The notes beneath the pieces were generated by a model. The model had not been told where the DNA came from and searched no databases. It saw only the letters and a program-made list of their open reading frames with translations. This document shows positions 33,704 through 41,963 of a stretch of DNA of 41,963 nucleotides, in pieces. Both the position numbers and the translations under genes were made by a program. This DNA comes from Nocardia uniformis NBRC 13702. Its GTDB lineage: Bacteria; Actinomycetota; Actinomycetes; Mycobacteriales; Mycobacteriaceae. Location of the stretch: NCBI RefSeq assembly GCF_001613345.1, contig NZ_BDCE01000089.1, positions 1 to 41,963 on the forward strand, written 5' to 3'. The number at the start of each line of letters is the position of its first letter. Position 1 is the first letter of the stretch.

Positions 33704-33800
33704 ATTCAGATCCTCCAGGGCGTCGATAGCAGCGAACAGAGGCAATGCCCTGTTCCAAGTGGCTGGACATAAGGGTTCCGACGACAGGGCGAGTTCTCGA

Positions 33801-35147
33801 TCAGGCGAGCGTGGCGACCATGGCGGTGTCGTGGCGGACCTCCCGGAAACGCTCGTGATCGAGCAGACCGTCCACGAATTCGGCCGTGGTCGACACCGCG
33901 GGTCCACCCATCCGGAGTTCGTGCAGCGCGCGCCGCATGCGCGCGATGGCCATGACTCGATCCGGTGCCCAGACAATGACTTTCGCCAGCAGGGAATCGT
34001 AGAGTGCGGGCACGCGGTAGCCGAGGCGGGCGTGGGTATCGACCCGCACGAACGGACCGCCGGGGAGTTCACACTCGGTGAGCTCACCGGGAGTCGGGGC
34101 GAAGTCACGGGCAGGGTCCTCGGCATTGATGCGACATTCCAGGGCAACGCCTTGTGGCGCAATGTCTTCCTGCGCGTATCCGAGCGGTTCACCCGCGGCG
34201 ATGCGGATCTGCTCGTGCACCAGATCGATGCCGGTCACCATTTCGGTGACCGGATGTTCCACCTGCAGACGGCAATTCACCTCCATGAAGTAGAAGCGGT
34301 GGTCGCTGGGATCGAGCAGGAACTCGAAGGTGCCCGCGCCGACATAGCCGGAGACGAGCGCGCCGCGCACCGCCATCGCGCCCATCCGGTCGAGCACATC
34401 GGCCGCGATGCCGGGCGCAGGTGATTCCTCCACCAGCTTCTGATGGCGGCGTTGCAGTGAGCAGTCGCGAGCGCCGAGGTGCACCACGGTCCCGTGCTGA
34501 TCGGCCAGCACCTGAATCTCCACGTGCCGAGCCGATTCCAGATAGCGCTCGATGTAGAGCCGCCCGTCGCCGAATACCGCGACAGCGGTGGCACGGGTGC
34601 GGGCGAATGCCTCGGGGAAGGCGGCCGGATGGTGCACCACCGCCATACCGCGACCGCCACCGCCGGCGACCGCCTTGACGATCACCGGGTAGCCGATCTC
34701 GGCCGCGAAGGCGGCGGCCGCGGCCGGATCGGTGATCGGATCCCGGCTGCCCGGTAGCAGTGGCAGTCCCGCTTCGAGCATGGTGGCGCGGGCGCGGGCC
34801 TTGTCGCCGAGTTCGGCCAATACCTTTGCGGGGCAACCGATAAAGGTAATCCCCTCGGCCGCACACACTTCCGCGAAGTCCGGGTCCTCGGAGAGGAAGC
34901 CGTAGCCCGGATGGATGGCATCCGCGCCGGACATGCGAGAGGCCTCGATGAGCGCCGGGATATGCAGATAGCTGTTCTTCGCCGGGCCGGATCCGATGCG
35001 GATCGCCGCATCGGCGCAGCGGACCACCGCGCTGTCGGCATCGGCCGTGGTGTAGACCGCGATCGAACGCAGGCCCAGCTCACGGCAGGTTCGGGCAACG
35101 CGCAGCGCGATCTCGCCCCGGTTGGCGATGAGGACCGAGGTGATCAC
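33801..35147 (-). CDS. accC: Biotin carboxylase subunit of acetyl-CoA carboxylase
   Basis: The product is 448 aa, a full biotin carboxylase: N-terminal preATP-grasp (IANRGEIALRV), ATP-grasp domain with glycine loop AGGGGRGM, and the EVNCRLQVEHPVTE active-site block. It carboxylates biotin on the AccB encoded immediately upstream. The GTG at 35147 overlaps the accB stop as GTGA. It is the last gene of the minus-strand lipid-synthase operon, 98 bp before the terminator. Actinomycete housekeeping carboxylases usually fuse this subunit with the biotin carrier, so the stand-alone format suggests a dedicated, pathway-specific enzyme. Confidence 0.95.
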   Translation of the reverse strand: MITSVLIANRGEIALRVARTCRELGLRSIAVYTTADADSAVVRCADAAIRIGSGPAKNSYLHIPALIEASRMSGADAIHPGYGFLSEDPDFAEVCAAEGITFIGCPAKVLAELGDKARARATMLEAGLPLLPGSRDPITDPAAAAAFAAEIGYPVIVKAVAGGGGRGMAVVHHPAAFPEAFARTRATAVAVFGDGRLYIERYLESARHVEIQVLADQHGTVVHLGARDCSLQRRHQKLVEESPAPGIAADVLDRMGAMAVRGALVSGYVGAGTFEFLLDPSDHRFYFMEVNCRLQVEHPVTEMVTGIDLVHEQIRIAAGEPLGYAQEDIAPQGVALECRINAEDPARDFAPTPGELTECELPGGPFVRVDTHARLGYRVPALYDSLLAKVIVWAPDRVMAIARMRRALHELRMGGPAVSTTAEFVDGLLDHERFREVRHDTAMVATLA

Positions 35148-35671
35148 CGGTCGGCCTCGCGCAGCAGGAGCAACGGCTGACCGAATTCGACCGCGGTGGC
35201 GTCGGGGACCAGGATCTCCGCCACCACTCCAGCCCGATCCGCCTCGATCGGGACCATGAGTTTCATCGCCTCGATAATGCCGATCTGCTGGCCCCGCACC
35301 ACAGTGGCGCCCACGGTGACGAAGGGATCGGCTCCCGGTTCGGCGGCGTGATAGAAGACGCCGACCATCGAAGCGGTCAGCAGGAACGTGGCGGATCCGC
35401 TGTCGGTATCGGCGGGGGCGGTGTCCGCGCCACTGGCGATCGGAGCGGCAACAGTGTGCACGGCACTGCCGTTCGAGGTGGCGGCGATCGGCTGCTGCCG
35501 GGGCACGGCGGCCGTTGCGACCGGGTGTTCCGCCCAGCCCGCCTCGATCTGAAAGTCACTGGCCGACACTCGAATCGAGAGTGGCGGGCGATCCGCCCGC
35601 GCGGCCACCGCGAGCACGCTGTCGGTCAACGCGGTGATGGTGTCCACGGTATCGAGGTTCGGCAGGGTCAT
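35144..35671 (-). CDS. accB: Biotin carboxyl carrier protein of acetyl-CoA carboxylase
   Basis: The product is 175 aa: an N-terminal helical region, an Ala/Pro-rich linker (about 60-100) and a C-terminal biotinyl domain with the biotinylation site EAMKLM. The ATG at 35671 overlaps the carboxyltransferase stop (ATGA); longer in-frame starts overlap that gene. It shuttles carboxybiotin between AccC, encoded next, and the AccDA fusion, encoded just before. The size and layout are those of the E. coli-type AccB. Confidence 0.94.
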   Translation of the reverse strand: MTLPNLDTVDTITALTDSVLAVAARADRPPLSIRVSASDFQIEAGWAEHPVATAAVPRQQPIAATSNGSAVHTVAAPIASGADTAPADTDSGSATFLLTASMVGVFYHAAEPGADPFVTVGATVVRGQQIGIIEAMKLMVPIEADRAGVVAEILVPDATAVEFGQPLLLLREADR

Positions 35672-37401
35672 TGCACATCCTTTTCGAGAAAACGAGGCTG
35701 CTCGGCCGGACCGTCGGCGAGCACGGCACTGTCTGCGCCGAAGCGGCGGAATCGCGCGTGGCGCGTGGCGATCAGGGTCATCTGATCCTGCGGGAGCAAC
35801 TCGTCGAGGCACTCGGTCAAGGCGGAGCGCACGTTCGCCGCCGCCGCGATGAGGTCGGTCTCCGCGCCCGAACCGGGCTCCTCTATCACGCCGTCGATGA
35901 CGCCGAGTTCCAACAGCGACCGCGCGTCGACGCGGAGAGCCGCTGCGGCCCTGGGCGCTTCGGCCGGAGTCTTCCACAGAATCGACGCACAGCCTTCGGC
36001 ACTGATCACCGAGTACACGGCGTTGGCGCACATGAGCACCCGATCGGCGACGGCCAGGGCGAGTGCGCCACCGCTGCCACCCTCACCGGTGATCACCGCG
36101 ACCACCGGAATCGGCAAACTCGCCATCAGCCGCAGGTTCTCGGCAATGGCCACCGCCTGCGCCCGCTCCTCGGCCTCGATGCCCGGATGCGCGCCCGCGG
36201 TGTCGATCAGGGTGAGCACGGGCAGGCCGAGTTTGGCGGCCAGCCGCATTACCCTGGCGGCCTTGCGATAGCCCGACGGATTCGGCATCCCGAAGTTACG
36301 CTGTGCCAGTTCCGTTGTGCTGCGCCCTTTCTGGGTACCGATGATGGTGACCGGAATCCCGGCCAGTCGGCCGAGGCCGGCCACGATCGCCGGGCAGTCG
36401 GCCGAGGCCCGGTCACCGTGCAGTTCAACGAAATCGTCGATCATGAGCCCGATGTAATCCAGGGTGCTGGGGCGGCCGAAGCGGCGCGCGGCGCGCACAC
36501 AATCCCAGGTATCCCGCTCAGGCAATCGCGCGTAATCGGTGACCAGCGCATCGGTTCGAGGCCATTCGTGCGGCACGGCCCCTGGGCGTCGCCCGGCCAC
36601 CGACAGCAGCCGGGCCAGGGTCGCCGGGAGCTCCGCGCGGGGCGTGATCCTATCCACAACCCCATGTTCGAGCAGGAATTCGGCGGTCTGGAACTCCGCG
36701 GGCAAAGTCTGACCGATGGTCTGCTCGATCACCCGGCGTCCGGCGAATCCCAGTCGCGCACCTGGTTCGGCGATAATCACGTCGGGGAGGGTGGCGAAGG
36801 ACGCTGCGACGCCGCCGAAGGTTGGGTCGGTGATCAGTGCGACGGTGAGAATGCCCGCCTCGTCCAGCTGCCCGAGGGCCTGACTGGTCTTGGCCATCTG
36901 CATGAGCGCGAGAATGCCCTCCTGCATGCGGGCACCGCCGGAGGCGGTCACCAGGATCAGTGGAGTGCGCTGCGCCAGAGCGATTTCGGCGGCCTGGGTG
37001 ATGGCTTCACCGACCGCAGTGCCCAGACTCCCGCCGAGGAAGCGGAAGTCCATGACCGCCAGTACCGCGGCGAACCCGCCGATGCGAGCGCGGGCACAGA
37101 CCACCGCCTCGGCTGACCCGGTGCGCGCCCGGGCTTCTCGCAAGCGCCACGGGTAGGGCTTCGTATCGACGAAGTCCAAGGGATCGGTCTCGGCGACAGC
37201 GAGTTCCAACACCCGGATCGAGCCTGGGTCACACAGCATATCCAGGCGATCCCCGGCGGTCAGCGGGCCGTGGTGACCACACGCCGGACACACGTGACTC
37301 GCCGACTCGAATCGCTTGCGGTACAGCATTTGCCCGCAGCCTCCGCACAACAGCCAGTCATTGGGTGCAGCGGACCGGGGGTCGGACTGGACGACAGTCA
37401 T
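35668..37401 (-). CDS. Fused acetyl-CoA carboxyltransferase beta-alpha (AccD-AccA)
   Basis: The product is 577 aa. Residues 1-270 match AccD, including the Cys4 zinc ribbon CGGC/CPAC at about 18-40 and the GGARMQEG block. Residues about 280-577 match AccA, with IDTAGAHPG and GEGGSGGALAL. In most bacteria these are separate chains. The ATG at 37401 is preferred to one at 37407 because the GGAGGG ribosome site is 6 bp away from the first and abuts the second. It transfers carboxyl from AccB to acetyl-CoA to give malonyl-CoA. Linkage to PKS-like genes implies a private malonyl-CoA supply. Confidence 0.92.
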   Translation of the reverse strand: MTVVQSDPRSAAPNDWLLCGGCGQMLYRKRFESASHVCPACGHHGPLTAGDRLDMLCDPGSIRVLELAVAETDPLDFVDTKPYPWRLREARARTGSAEAVVCARARIGGFAAVLAVMDFRFLGGSLGTAVGEAITQAAEIALAQRTPLILVTASGGARMQEGILALMQMAKTSQALGQLDEAGILTVALITDPTFGGVAASFATLPDVIIAEPGARLGFAGRRVIEQTIGQTLPAEFQTAEFLLEHGVVDRITPRAELPATLARLLSVAGRRPGAVPHEWPRTDALVTDYARLPERDTWDCVRAARRFGRPSTLDYIGLMIDDFVELHGDRASADCPAIVAGLGRLAGIPVTIIGTQKGRSTTELAQRNFGMPNPSGYRKAARVMRLAAKLGLPVLTLIDTAGAHPGIEAEERAQAVAIAENLRLMASLPIPVVAVITGEGGSGGALALAVADRVLMCANAVYSVISAEGCASILWKTPAEAPRAAAALRVDARSLLELGVIDGVIEEPGSGAETDLIAAAANVRSALTECLDELLPQDQMTLIATRHARFRRFGADSAVLADGPAEQPRFLEKDVQ

Positions 37402-37403
37402 GA

Positions 37404-38966
37404 TCATCCCTCCAGCGGAGCGGGCAGATAGGTGCAGGCGGCGGCCGGCAGGCGCGCCCCCACCTGGCGCAGTGCGGCCACCCGCGCGGTGACCGCGGTG
37501 CCGCGCATGATCTGCGCGGCCAGCTCCGCTGCCTGTCGATTGCGCGCCGGGGCCAGATAGGATCCGGCTGCCCAGGCATTGAACGCGCCCATGGCCGGAC
37601 CGCACCACACCTGATAGTCGGTGGCCCGCTCCGGTTCGCCGACAATGCTCCAGGCCGAGGACAGACCCAGATACCAGCGGAAGATCAGCGCCATCTTGCG
37701 TTTGGGGTCGCGCTCGGCGCGTATGAGCTGCTCGGGATCGCGTTCGGTGAAGTAGCCGACGCAGCCTTCCCAGACCTCATCCAGCCGACGCTGGAAGGTT
37801 CGCTGTTCCAGCAGCAAGCGTTCGGTGGCCGGGATGGCCTCGATGGAGTCGTAGGCCCGATAGGTCTCGTAGAGCCGCTTGGCACGCGCCGCGAACATGG
37901 TGCCGCGCTTGAGCACCTGCACCTCGACACCCATTTCGAACATGTCCGCCGAGGGGGCCATGACGCAATCGGCGCTATTGGCCGCGACAAGCAGCGCCTT
38001 CGTCGATTCCGACTGTGCGGCTTCGACACTGGCCTGATTGATCGAACCGGTCACCACATACGAAGCTCCCAGGGAGAGGGCGGCGAAGGCCGCGGCGGGA
38101 GTGCCGATACCGCCCGCCGCGCCGATCCGAACCGGTTGCCGATAGCCGAGTTCGGACTGAATACGATCGCGCAGGGCGATCAGCTCGGGCACCAATACGG
38201 TCAGGGGCCGACGGTCGGTATGTCCGCCCGAATCGGCCTCGGCGGTAATATCATCCGCCATCGGCACCCGCCGGGCCAGATCGGCCTGCTCGGCGGTGAT
38301 CAGTCCCGCGGCGAGCAGCTCCCGGACCATCGGTTCGGGCGCGGGTCGCAGAAACAACTCGGCGACCTCGAGCCGGGAAACCTTGGCGATCACCTTGTTT
38401 TCGGCAGCCACCCGGCCCTCGCGCGCCACCAGTCCCGCGAGCCGGTAGTGCACCACCTGCGGGGTGAGACTCATGAATGCGGACGCTTCGATGCACCGAA
38501 CCTGGTGGCGCAGACAGAGGTCGACCGTGGCTCGTTCCATGGCGAGCTCATTGGGACTGTGAATGAGGTTGCAGGCGAACGGCATGCCCGGTGCGTCGCG
38601 ACGAATCTCGGTGAGCGCCTGGTCGATTCGCGCGGGCACTACACCGGCCGCACCGAAGGAGGCCAGGATGCCGTCGCGGGCCAGGGCGATCACCATACGG
38701 GCCGACGCGATGCCATTGGCCATCGCCCCGGCCATATACGCCTGACGGACGCCGTGTGCGCGACGGAATGCCTCGTCCCCCAGTGCTTCCGGTCGCCCGG
38801 GTGGCACGGCGGCGAGCACCTGCACGGTGCGCGCGGCCACCGGGTCGTTGGTGGCCGCCAGACCGGATTCGGTGCGCACCAGGAAGAACGGATCCTCCAC
38901 ACGCAGCAGCGCGGCCCGCACGCTCGCCACATCACCGGCCATTCGAGTGGGTTCGGCGCTCACCAT
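37404..38966 (-). CDS. pfaD: PfaD-family flavin enoyl reductase
   Basis: The product is 520 aa, in the PfaD family of polyunsaturated fatty acid and secondary-lipid synthases. The flavin-dependent TIM barrel (2-nitropropane-dioxygenase-like) includes IGAAGGIGTPAAAFAALSLGA and GSINQASVEA, both conserved phosphate/FMN segments. The start at 38966 overlaps the dehydratase gene by 7 bp, with GGAG 10 bp upstream. It would act in trans as enoyl reductase on chains held by the multidomain synthase encoded beyond the right edge. PfaD is a reliable marker of Pfa- or Hgl-type iterative lipid synthases. Confidence 0.93.
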   Translation of the reverse strand: MVSAEPTRMAGDVASVRAALLRVEDPFFLVRTESGLAATNDPVAARTVQVLAAVPPGRPEALGDEAFRRAHGVRQAYMAGAMANGIASARMVIALARDGILASFGAAGVVPARIDQALTEIRRDAPGMPFACNLIHSPNELAMERATVDLCLRHQVRCIEASAFMSLTPQVVHYRLAGLVAREGRVAAENKVIAKVSRLEVAELFLRPAPEPMVRELLAAGLITAEQADLARRVPMADDITAEADSGGHTDRRPLTVLVPELIALRDRIQSELGYRQPVRIGAAGGIGTPAAAFAALSLGASYVVTGSINQASVEAAQSESTKALLVAANSADCVMAPSADMFEMGVEVQVLKRGTMFAARAKRLYETYRAYDSIEAIPATERLLLEQRTFQRRLDEVWEGCVGYFTERDPEQLIRAERDPKRKMALIFRWYLGLSSAWSIVGEPERATDYQVWCGPAMGAFNAWAAGSYLAPARNRQAAELAAQIMRGTAVTARVAALRQVGARLPAAACTYLPAPLEG

Positions 38967-41008
38967 GGCAGCGCTCCTTCCGCACGCAGTTCGACTGCGA
39001 TATCGCTGAGTTCATAGATCCGCAGGCCGGGCTTCCACATGCTGGCCTCGCCGACCACGCGGACCCGATCGGGCCGCTGCTCGACCCGCTTCACATGCAC
39101 TTCGAGGGTGTATTCCCCGTCGGTAGGCAGGAACTGGCCCCGGTACTTCCAGGTGAACGGCAATCCGACCGGCAGCACGAATCCCGGATTCGTCATGCCG
39201 GCGGCGAAACCGCTGTCCAACACCCATTCCTGCATGGCCTGAATGCAGGATTCGATGCCGAACGAGCCGGGAATCACCGGGTCGTAGCGGAAGTGCCGCG
39301 CGAATACCCAGTGCGACGGGTCGATCGGCTGGACCGCGTGCAGATACCCCTGCCCATAGCGGCCGCCGCCATCGACAACCCGCACCCGGTCGAGCAGGGC
39401 AAGGTGGCCGCGGGAGACCAGGCGCGCGTGCGGGTCGGCGCGTCGGGCGGCGATGTCGATTGTTCGGGTGGCGGGTGCGGTGGGTTGATCGTCGAGCCAG
39501 GTCGGGACGCTGCGTCCGGCGTCCAGTCCGTTCTGGTTGGCCATGGCCGCGTCACTGAAGTAACCGAAAAGCGTGTCGCCCGAATAGAAGGGCTCGCCGT
39601 CCACGGTCATCGTGTAGGCGAAATTTTGCAGTATAGAACCCGGTACGGGCGAGGTGGACAACAGCTGGGAGTGCTCGACAATCGTCTTGTCCCGCAAATC
39701 CACCTCGCGCAGCACGGTGGCCGTACCGCCGAGATTGCGCAGGCTGACGGTGGCCTCGGGATCGGCGAGGGTCGGTCCGAGGTAGTAGCCGAGCAATAGC
39801 GCCGCCTGTAGTGAGGTCTCCATGTACACGCAGTTGGGCATGGAGGCATTGGCGGTATCGAGGTAGTACCAGGAATCGGCCGGGGAATCGTATTCGGTGC
39901 GATGCGAACCACCGTCGAGCGTGCCGCGGGTACCGGTCATCTCCATGAACCGGTCCACCAGCAGCAGTCCGCCGTCCGGCGGACGCGTCGCCTTGCGCGC
40001 GCTGTTGGGTGTGAACTCCGGCCCCATGCCGATGCCCTGATCACCACGGCACATGTGCGCGAGATGGAATTCACTCAGCAGTGCGCGCTCACCGAAGCGG
40101 CCGACCCGGCCGAGCCAGCGGGCGGGGACGCCGCCGAGCTCCGGGCCGATCGGAACGCCCGGCTTCTCCACCACGGCGATGGTCACGCCGCGCACCCGTC
40201 CCACCGCGCCGCCCGCTATCGACGCCTCCGCATCGATACGTAGATACGGCCGTGGCACCAGGTCGATTTCGGTGACCTCGAGGCTCAGCTCGATATCGCT
40301 GCCGCCCGGTGCGGCGTAGTCGAGTACCACCGGTTGATCGGGCAGTCCCGGTGCGCTCCGCTCGAAGGTGGCATCCGCGAGACACAGGTGCAGGCCGGTG
40401 TACAGCGCGAACACCTGAGCGCACTGCACGACCGCCTCGACCACGTCGTGCTCGGGGGCCGCGTGGTCGGTCGCCCGCACGCGCGCGGTGAATCCGCCTC
40501 TCCCCCGCGTCCCGCCGTACAGGTCCAGTCCGCGCACCGCCGCCAGCGAGGTACCGCTCAGGCGGATATCTGGATTCGCGCCATCCTGCGCGTAGCGGGA
40601 ACCGAACACGGCCGCGATGTCACCGGCCGCCAGTTGGGCAAGAGCGGTGCCGTCCAACTCCGTGACGGCGGTGCGGGCCAGCGGTTTGAACCTCGCCTCG
40701 GTATCCACGCGGGCCGTTGCCGCGGGTGCGGGCAGGGTGGCACCGAAGGCCCCATGTACTTGAAATTCCCTGAGCTGCAGTGCCGTTTGCGCCCGCAATA
40801 CCTGTTCGTGCGCGCGAACCATGGCGAACCGCAGGCCCCGCACCAAGCCTGCGACGCCCGCGGGCGAGATCGGCCTGTCGGAGGCGGCCGGGGCTCGTGA
40901 AGTTACCGCTGGTGGCATGAGAACGTCCGCGGGCGGGATCGCGGCGGGCGAGATGAGGGCGAGCGCGTCGAACGGCTCGCCGACGAATTCGAGTTCGGCG
41001 GTGATCAC
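38960..41008 (-). CDS. PfaC-like tandem FabA-type dehydratase
   Basis: The product is 682 aa. Two hotdog dehydratase regions resemble the FabA-like pair of PfaC: a first around MPNCVYMETSLQAALLLG (about 360-380) and a second around DPVIPGSFGIESCIQAMQEW (about 580-600), the latter with the conserved PGS and ES residues. The N-terminal 300 residues are less distinct but include a further hotdog-like segment. The GTG at 41008 overlaps the preceding stop as GTGA. It would dehydrate or isomerize beta-hydroxyacyl intermediates of the synthase. PfaC of marine bacteria also carries ketosynthase domains, which are not here and may be in the gene cut by the right edge. Confidence 0.82.
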   Translation of the reverse strand: MITAELEFVGEPFDALALISPAAIPPADVLMPPAVTSRAPAASDRPISPAGVAGLVRGLRFAMVRAHEQVLRAQTALQLREFQVHGAFGATLPAPAATARVDTEARFKPLARTAVTELDGTALAQLAAGDIAAVFGSRYAQDGANPDIRLSGTSLAAVRGLDLYGGTRGRGGFTARVRATDHAAPEHDVVEAVVQCAQVFALYTGLHLCLADATFERSAPGLPDQPVVLDYAAPGGSDIELSLEVTEIDLVPRPYLRIDAEASIAGGAVGRVRGVTIAVVEKPGVPIGPELGGVPARWLGRVGRFGERALLSEFHLAHMCRGDQGIGMGPEFTPNSARKATRPPDGGLLLVDRFMEMTGTRGTLDGGSHRTEYDSPADSWYYLDTANASMPNCVYMETSLQAALLLGYYLGPTLADPEATVSLRNLGGTATVLREVDLRDKTIVEHSQLLSTSPVPGSILQNFAYTMTVDGEPFYSGDTLFGYFSDAAMANQNGLDAGRSVPTWLDDQPTAPATRTIDIAARRADPHARLVSRGHLALLDRVRVVDGGGRYGQGYLHAVQPIDPSHWVFARHFRYDPVIPGSFGIESCIQAMQEWVLDSGFAAGMTNPGFVLPVGLPFTWKYRGQFLPTDGEYTLEVHVKRVEQRPDRVRVVGEASMWKPGLRIYELSDIAVELRAEGALPW

Positions 41009-41963
41009 GGCGCAGTCTCCATTTCACTCTGGGCCGCTGGCATGTGAGCCACCGAATCTCGCCGGTGCGCCACGGATTCGGCGAACTTGGCTGCCATGGC
41101 CGGTGTCGCCACGAACGCCAGCTCGTCGAATCGCATCAGCACCCGGCCGGCTTCATCGGTGGCCGTAGCAGTCGCGGTGATGCCATTGGCATTTCGGCGT
41201 ACCCCGTCGACAACCAGGACGAAGTCCGCGTCGCCGGGCAGCGGCGCGTAGTACTCGGCGACACCGATCGCCAGCGGCAGGCAGGCCTGTCCGAGCAGCC
41301 GACTGCCGAGGGCGGAGGGTCCCTGCAGCAATAGGTCCGCCAGCACGGGGCTGTGCAGGATGCCGGTGAACGCCCCGTTCGCTACCCGGGTATCGGTCAG
41401 GTGGCAGCGCACGACCAGGCGCTCATCGGTGAATTCGAGGACCTCCCGCAGACCTTGCAGTAGTGGGCCGTGGAATTGGGTGGCGCTGGTGTAGATGGAC
41501 GCGCCGTCCTGAGCGCCGATGCCGGACGGTCGCGGCGGCCGCATCGGCGTACTGCCCGCTGCGGCGGCCAGCTCCAGGGTGGCCGCGTAGTGCGACATGG
41601 GCAGTGTCCGGCCGCTGTCGCCCCGCGCCGAGGCGTCCACGAACACGCGGTCACCCTCGATCCGGGCATCGGAAAGTTCGACCCAGCGTGGGATATCCGG
41701 GCCGTCGTCGAACACGATCCCCTTGTTCACCTGGAAGCCCCGTACCCGCACCACGCGAAGGCCCGGATGCGCCCGTTCCGCGACATTGATCAGCCAGCCC
41801 AGTCCGAATGTCGCGGGCAGCACCGCCTGCGTGCCGATCCGGTGATCCTGAATCACCGGATCATGGTGCAGCGCGGCCAGTTCCCGGTGGGCGATGCGGG
41901 CGGGGGCGGGAACCGGGCCGGATCCACCCAGTGCCGTGGCCGCGCCGATCAGCACGCGGGTGT
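41005..41963 (-). CDS. C-terminus of Pfa/Hgl-like polyketide synthase (partial)
   Basis: The frame is open to the right edge, so the 319 codons seen are probably the C-terminal part of a larger protein; a GTG at 41955 would be a start but has no visible ribosome site within the window. The sequence matches a PKS dehydratase (PS-DH) hotdog region: DHRIGTQAVLPATFGLGW with a catalytic-type His, and ARIEGDRVFVDASARG further on. The stop at 41005 overlaps the next gene. It is the first visible gene of the lipid-synthase operon. Ketosynthase, acyltransferase and carrier domains are expected further right. Confidence 0.72.
   Translation of the reverse strand, partial: TRVLIGAATALGGSGPVPAPARIAHRELAALHHDPVIQDHRIGTQAVLPATFGLGWLINVAERAHPGLRVVRVRGFQVNKGIVFDDGPDIPRWVELSDARIEGDRVFVDASARGDSGRTLPMSHYAATLELAAAAGSTPMRPPRPSGIGAQDGASIYTSATQFHGPLLQGLREVLEFTDERLVVRCHLTDTRVANGAFTGILHSPVLADLLLQGPSALGSRLLGQACLPLAIGVAEYYAPLPGDADFVLVVDGVRRNANGITATATATDEAGRVLMRFDELAFVATPAMAAKFAESVAHRRDSVAHMPAAQSEMETAP

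Overview
The window reads as a secondary-metabolism island of a GC-rich actinomycete. Codon use is clearly below Streptomyces-level GC, and a Nocardia-like (Nocardiaceae) host is my best guess. No 16S, ribosomal or other taxonomic marker is present, so this is inference. Almost every base is coding. Three blocks can be separated.

Block A (1-15919) is a salicylate-capped (thi)azoline metallophore locus. It holds a large NRPS that runs off the left edge (aryl carrier, cyclization, adenylation, carrier, cyclization, adenylation), an O-methyltransferase, a cytochrome P450, a pair of half-size ABC transporters, a halogenase-like flavoenzyme and an MbtI-type salicylate synthase. Both divergent promoter regions carry nearly the same Fur-family operator, which matches the actinobacterial Zur (zinc) box and not the DtxR/IdeR iron box. 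I therefore propose a zinc-regulated metallophore, in the style of coelibactin, rather than an iron siderophore. The salicylate-AMP ligase and the rest of the NRPS must lie outside the window.

Block B (31962 down to 16166, minus strand) is a run of fourteen genes with overlapping starts and stops, evidently one operon. Its centre is the three-enzyme hydrazine machinery: lysine N6-hydroxylase, glycine-oxidase-like flavoenzyme and cupin-MetRS fusion. In s56-p1 and triacsin biosynthesis the homologues make hydrazinoacetic acid from N6-hydroxylysine and glycine. Around it are an adenylating ligase, a carrier protein, a GNAT acyltransferase and an acyl-CoA dehydrogenase, as in triacsin biosynthesis. 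Unlike triacsin, the operon adds a fatty acyl-AMP ligase, a second carrier protein, a transglutaminase-fold protein, a ferritin-like diiron protein, a very large haem-oxygenase-like diiron protein, an SGNH hydrolase and a C45 amidohydrolase. No nitrite-forming or N-nitrosating genes are seen. This looks like an undescribed pathway to an acylated N-N compound (hydrazide, azo, azoxy or diazo lipid), and it is the main discovery candidate.

Block C (32154-41963) has a divergent pair (DUF4442 hotdog thioesterase and alpha/beta hydrolase), a strong bidirectional terminator, and then a minus-strand operon entering from the right edge. That operon encodes the end of a PKS, a PfaC-like dehydratase, PfaD, and a dedicated acetyl-CoA carboxylase (AccD-AccA fusion, AccB, AccC). 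It looks like a PUFA/secondary-lipid synthase with its own malonyl-CoA supply. It may furnish the acyl chain for block B, but that link is inferred from adjacency only.
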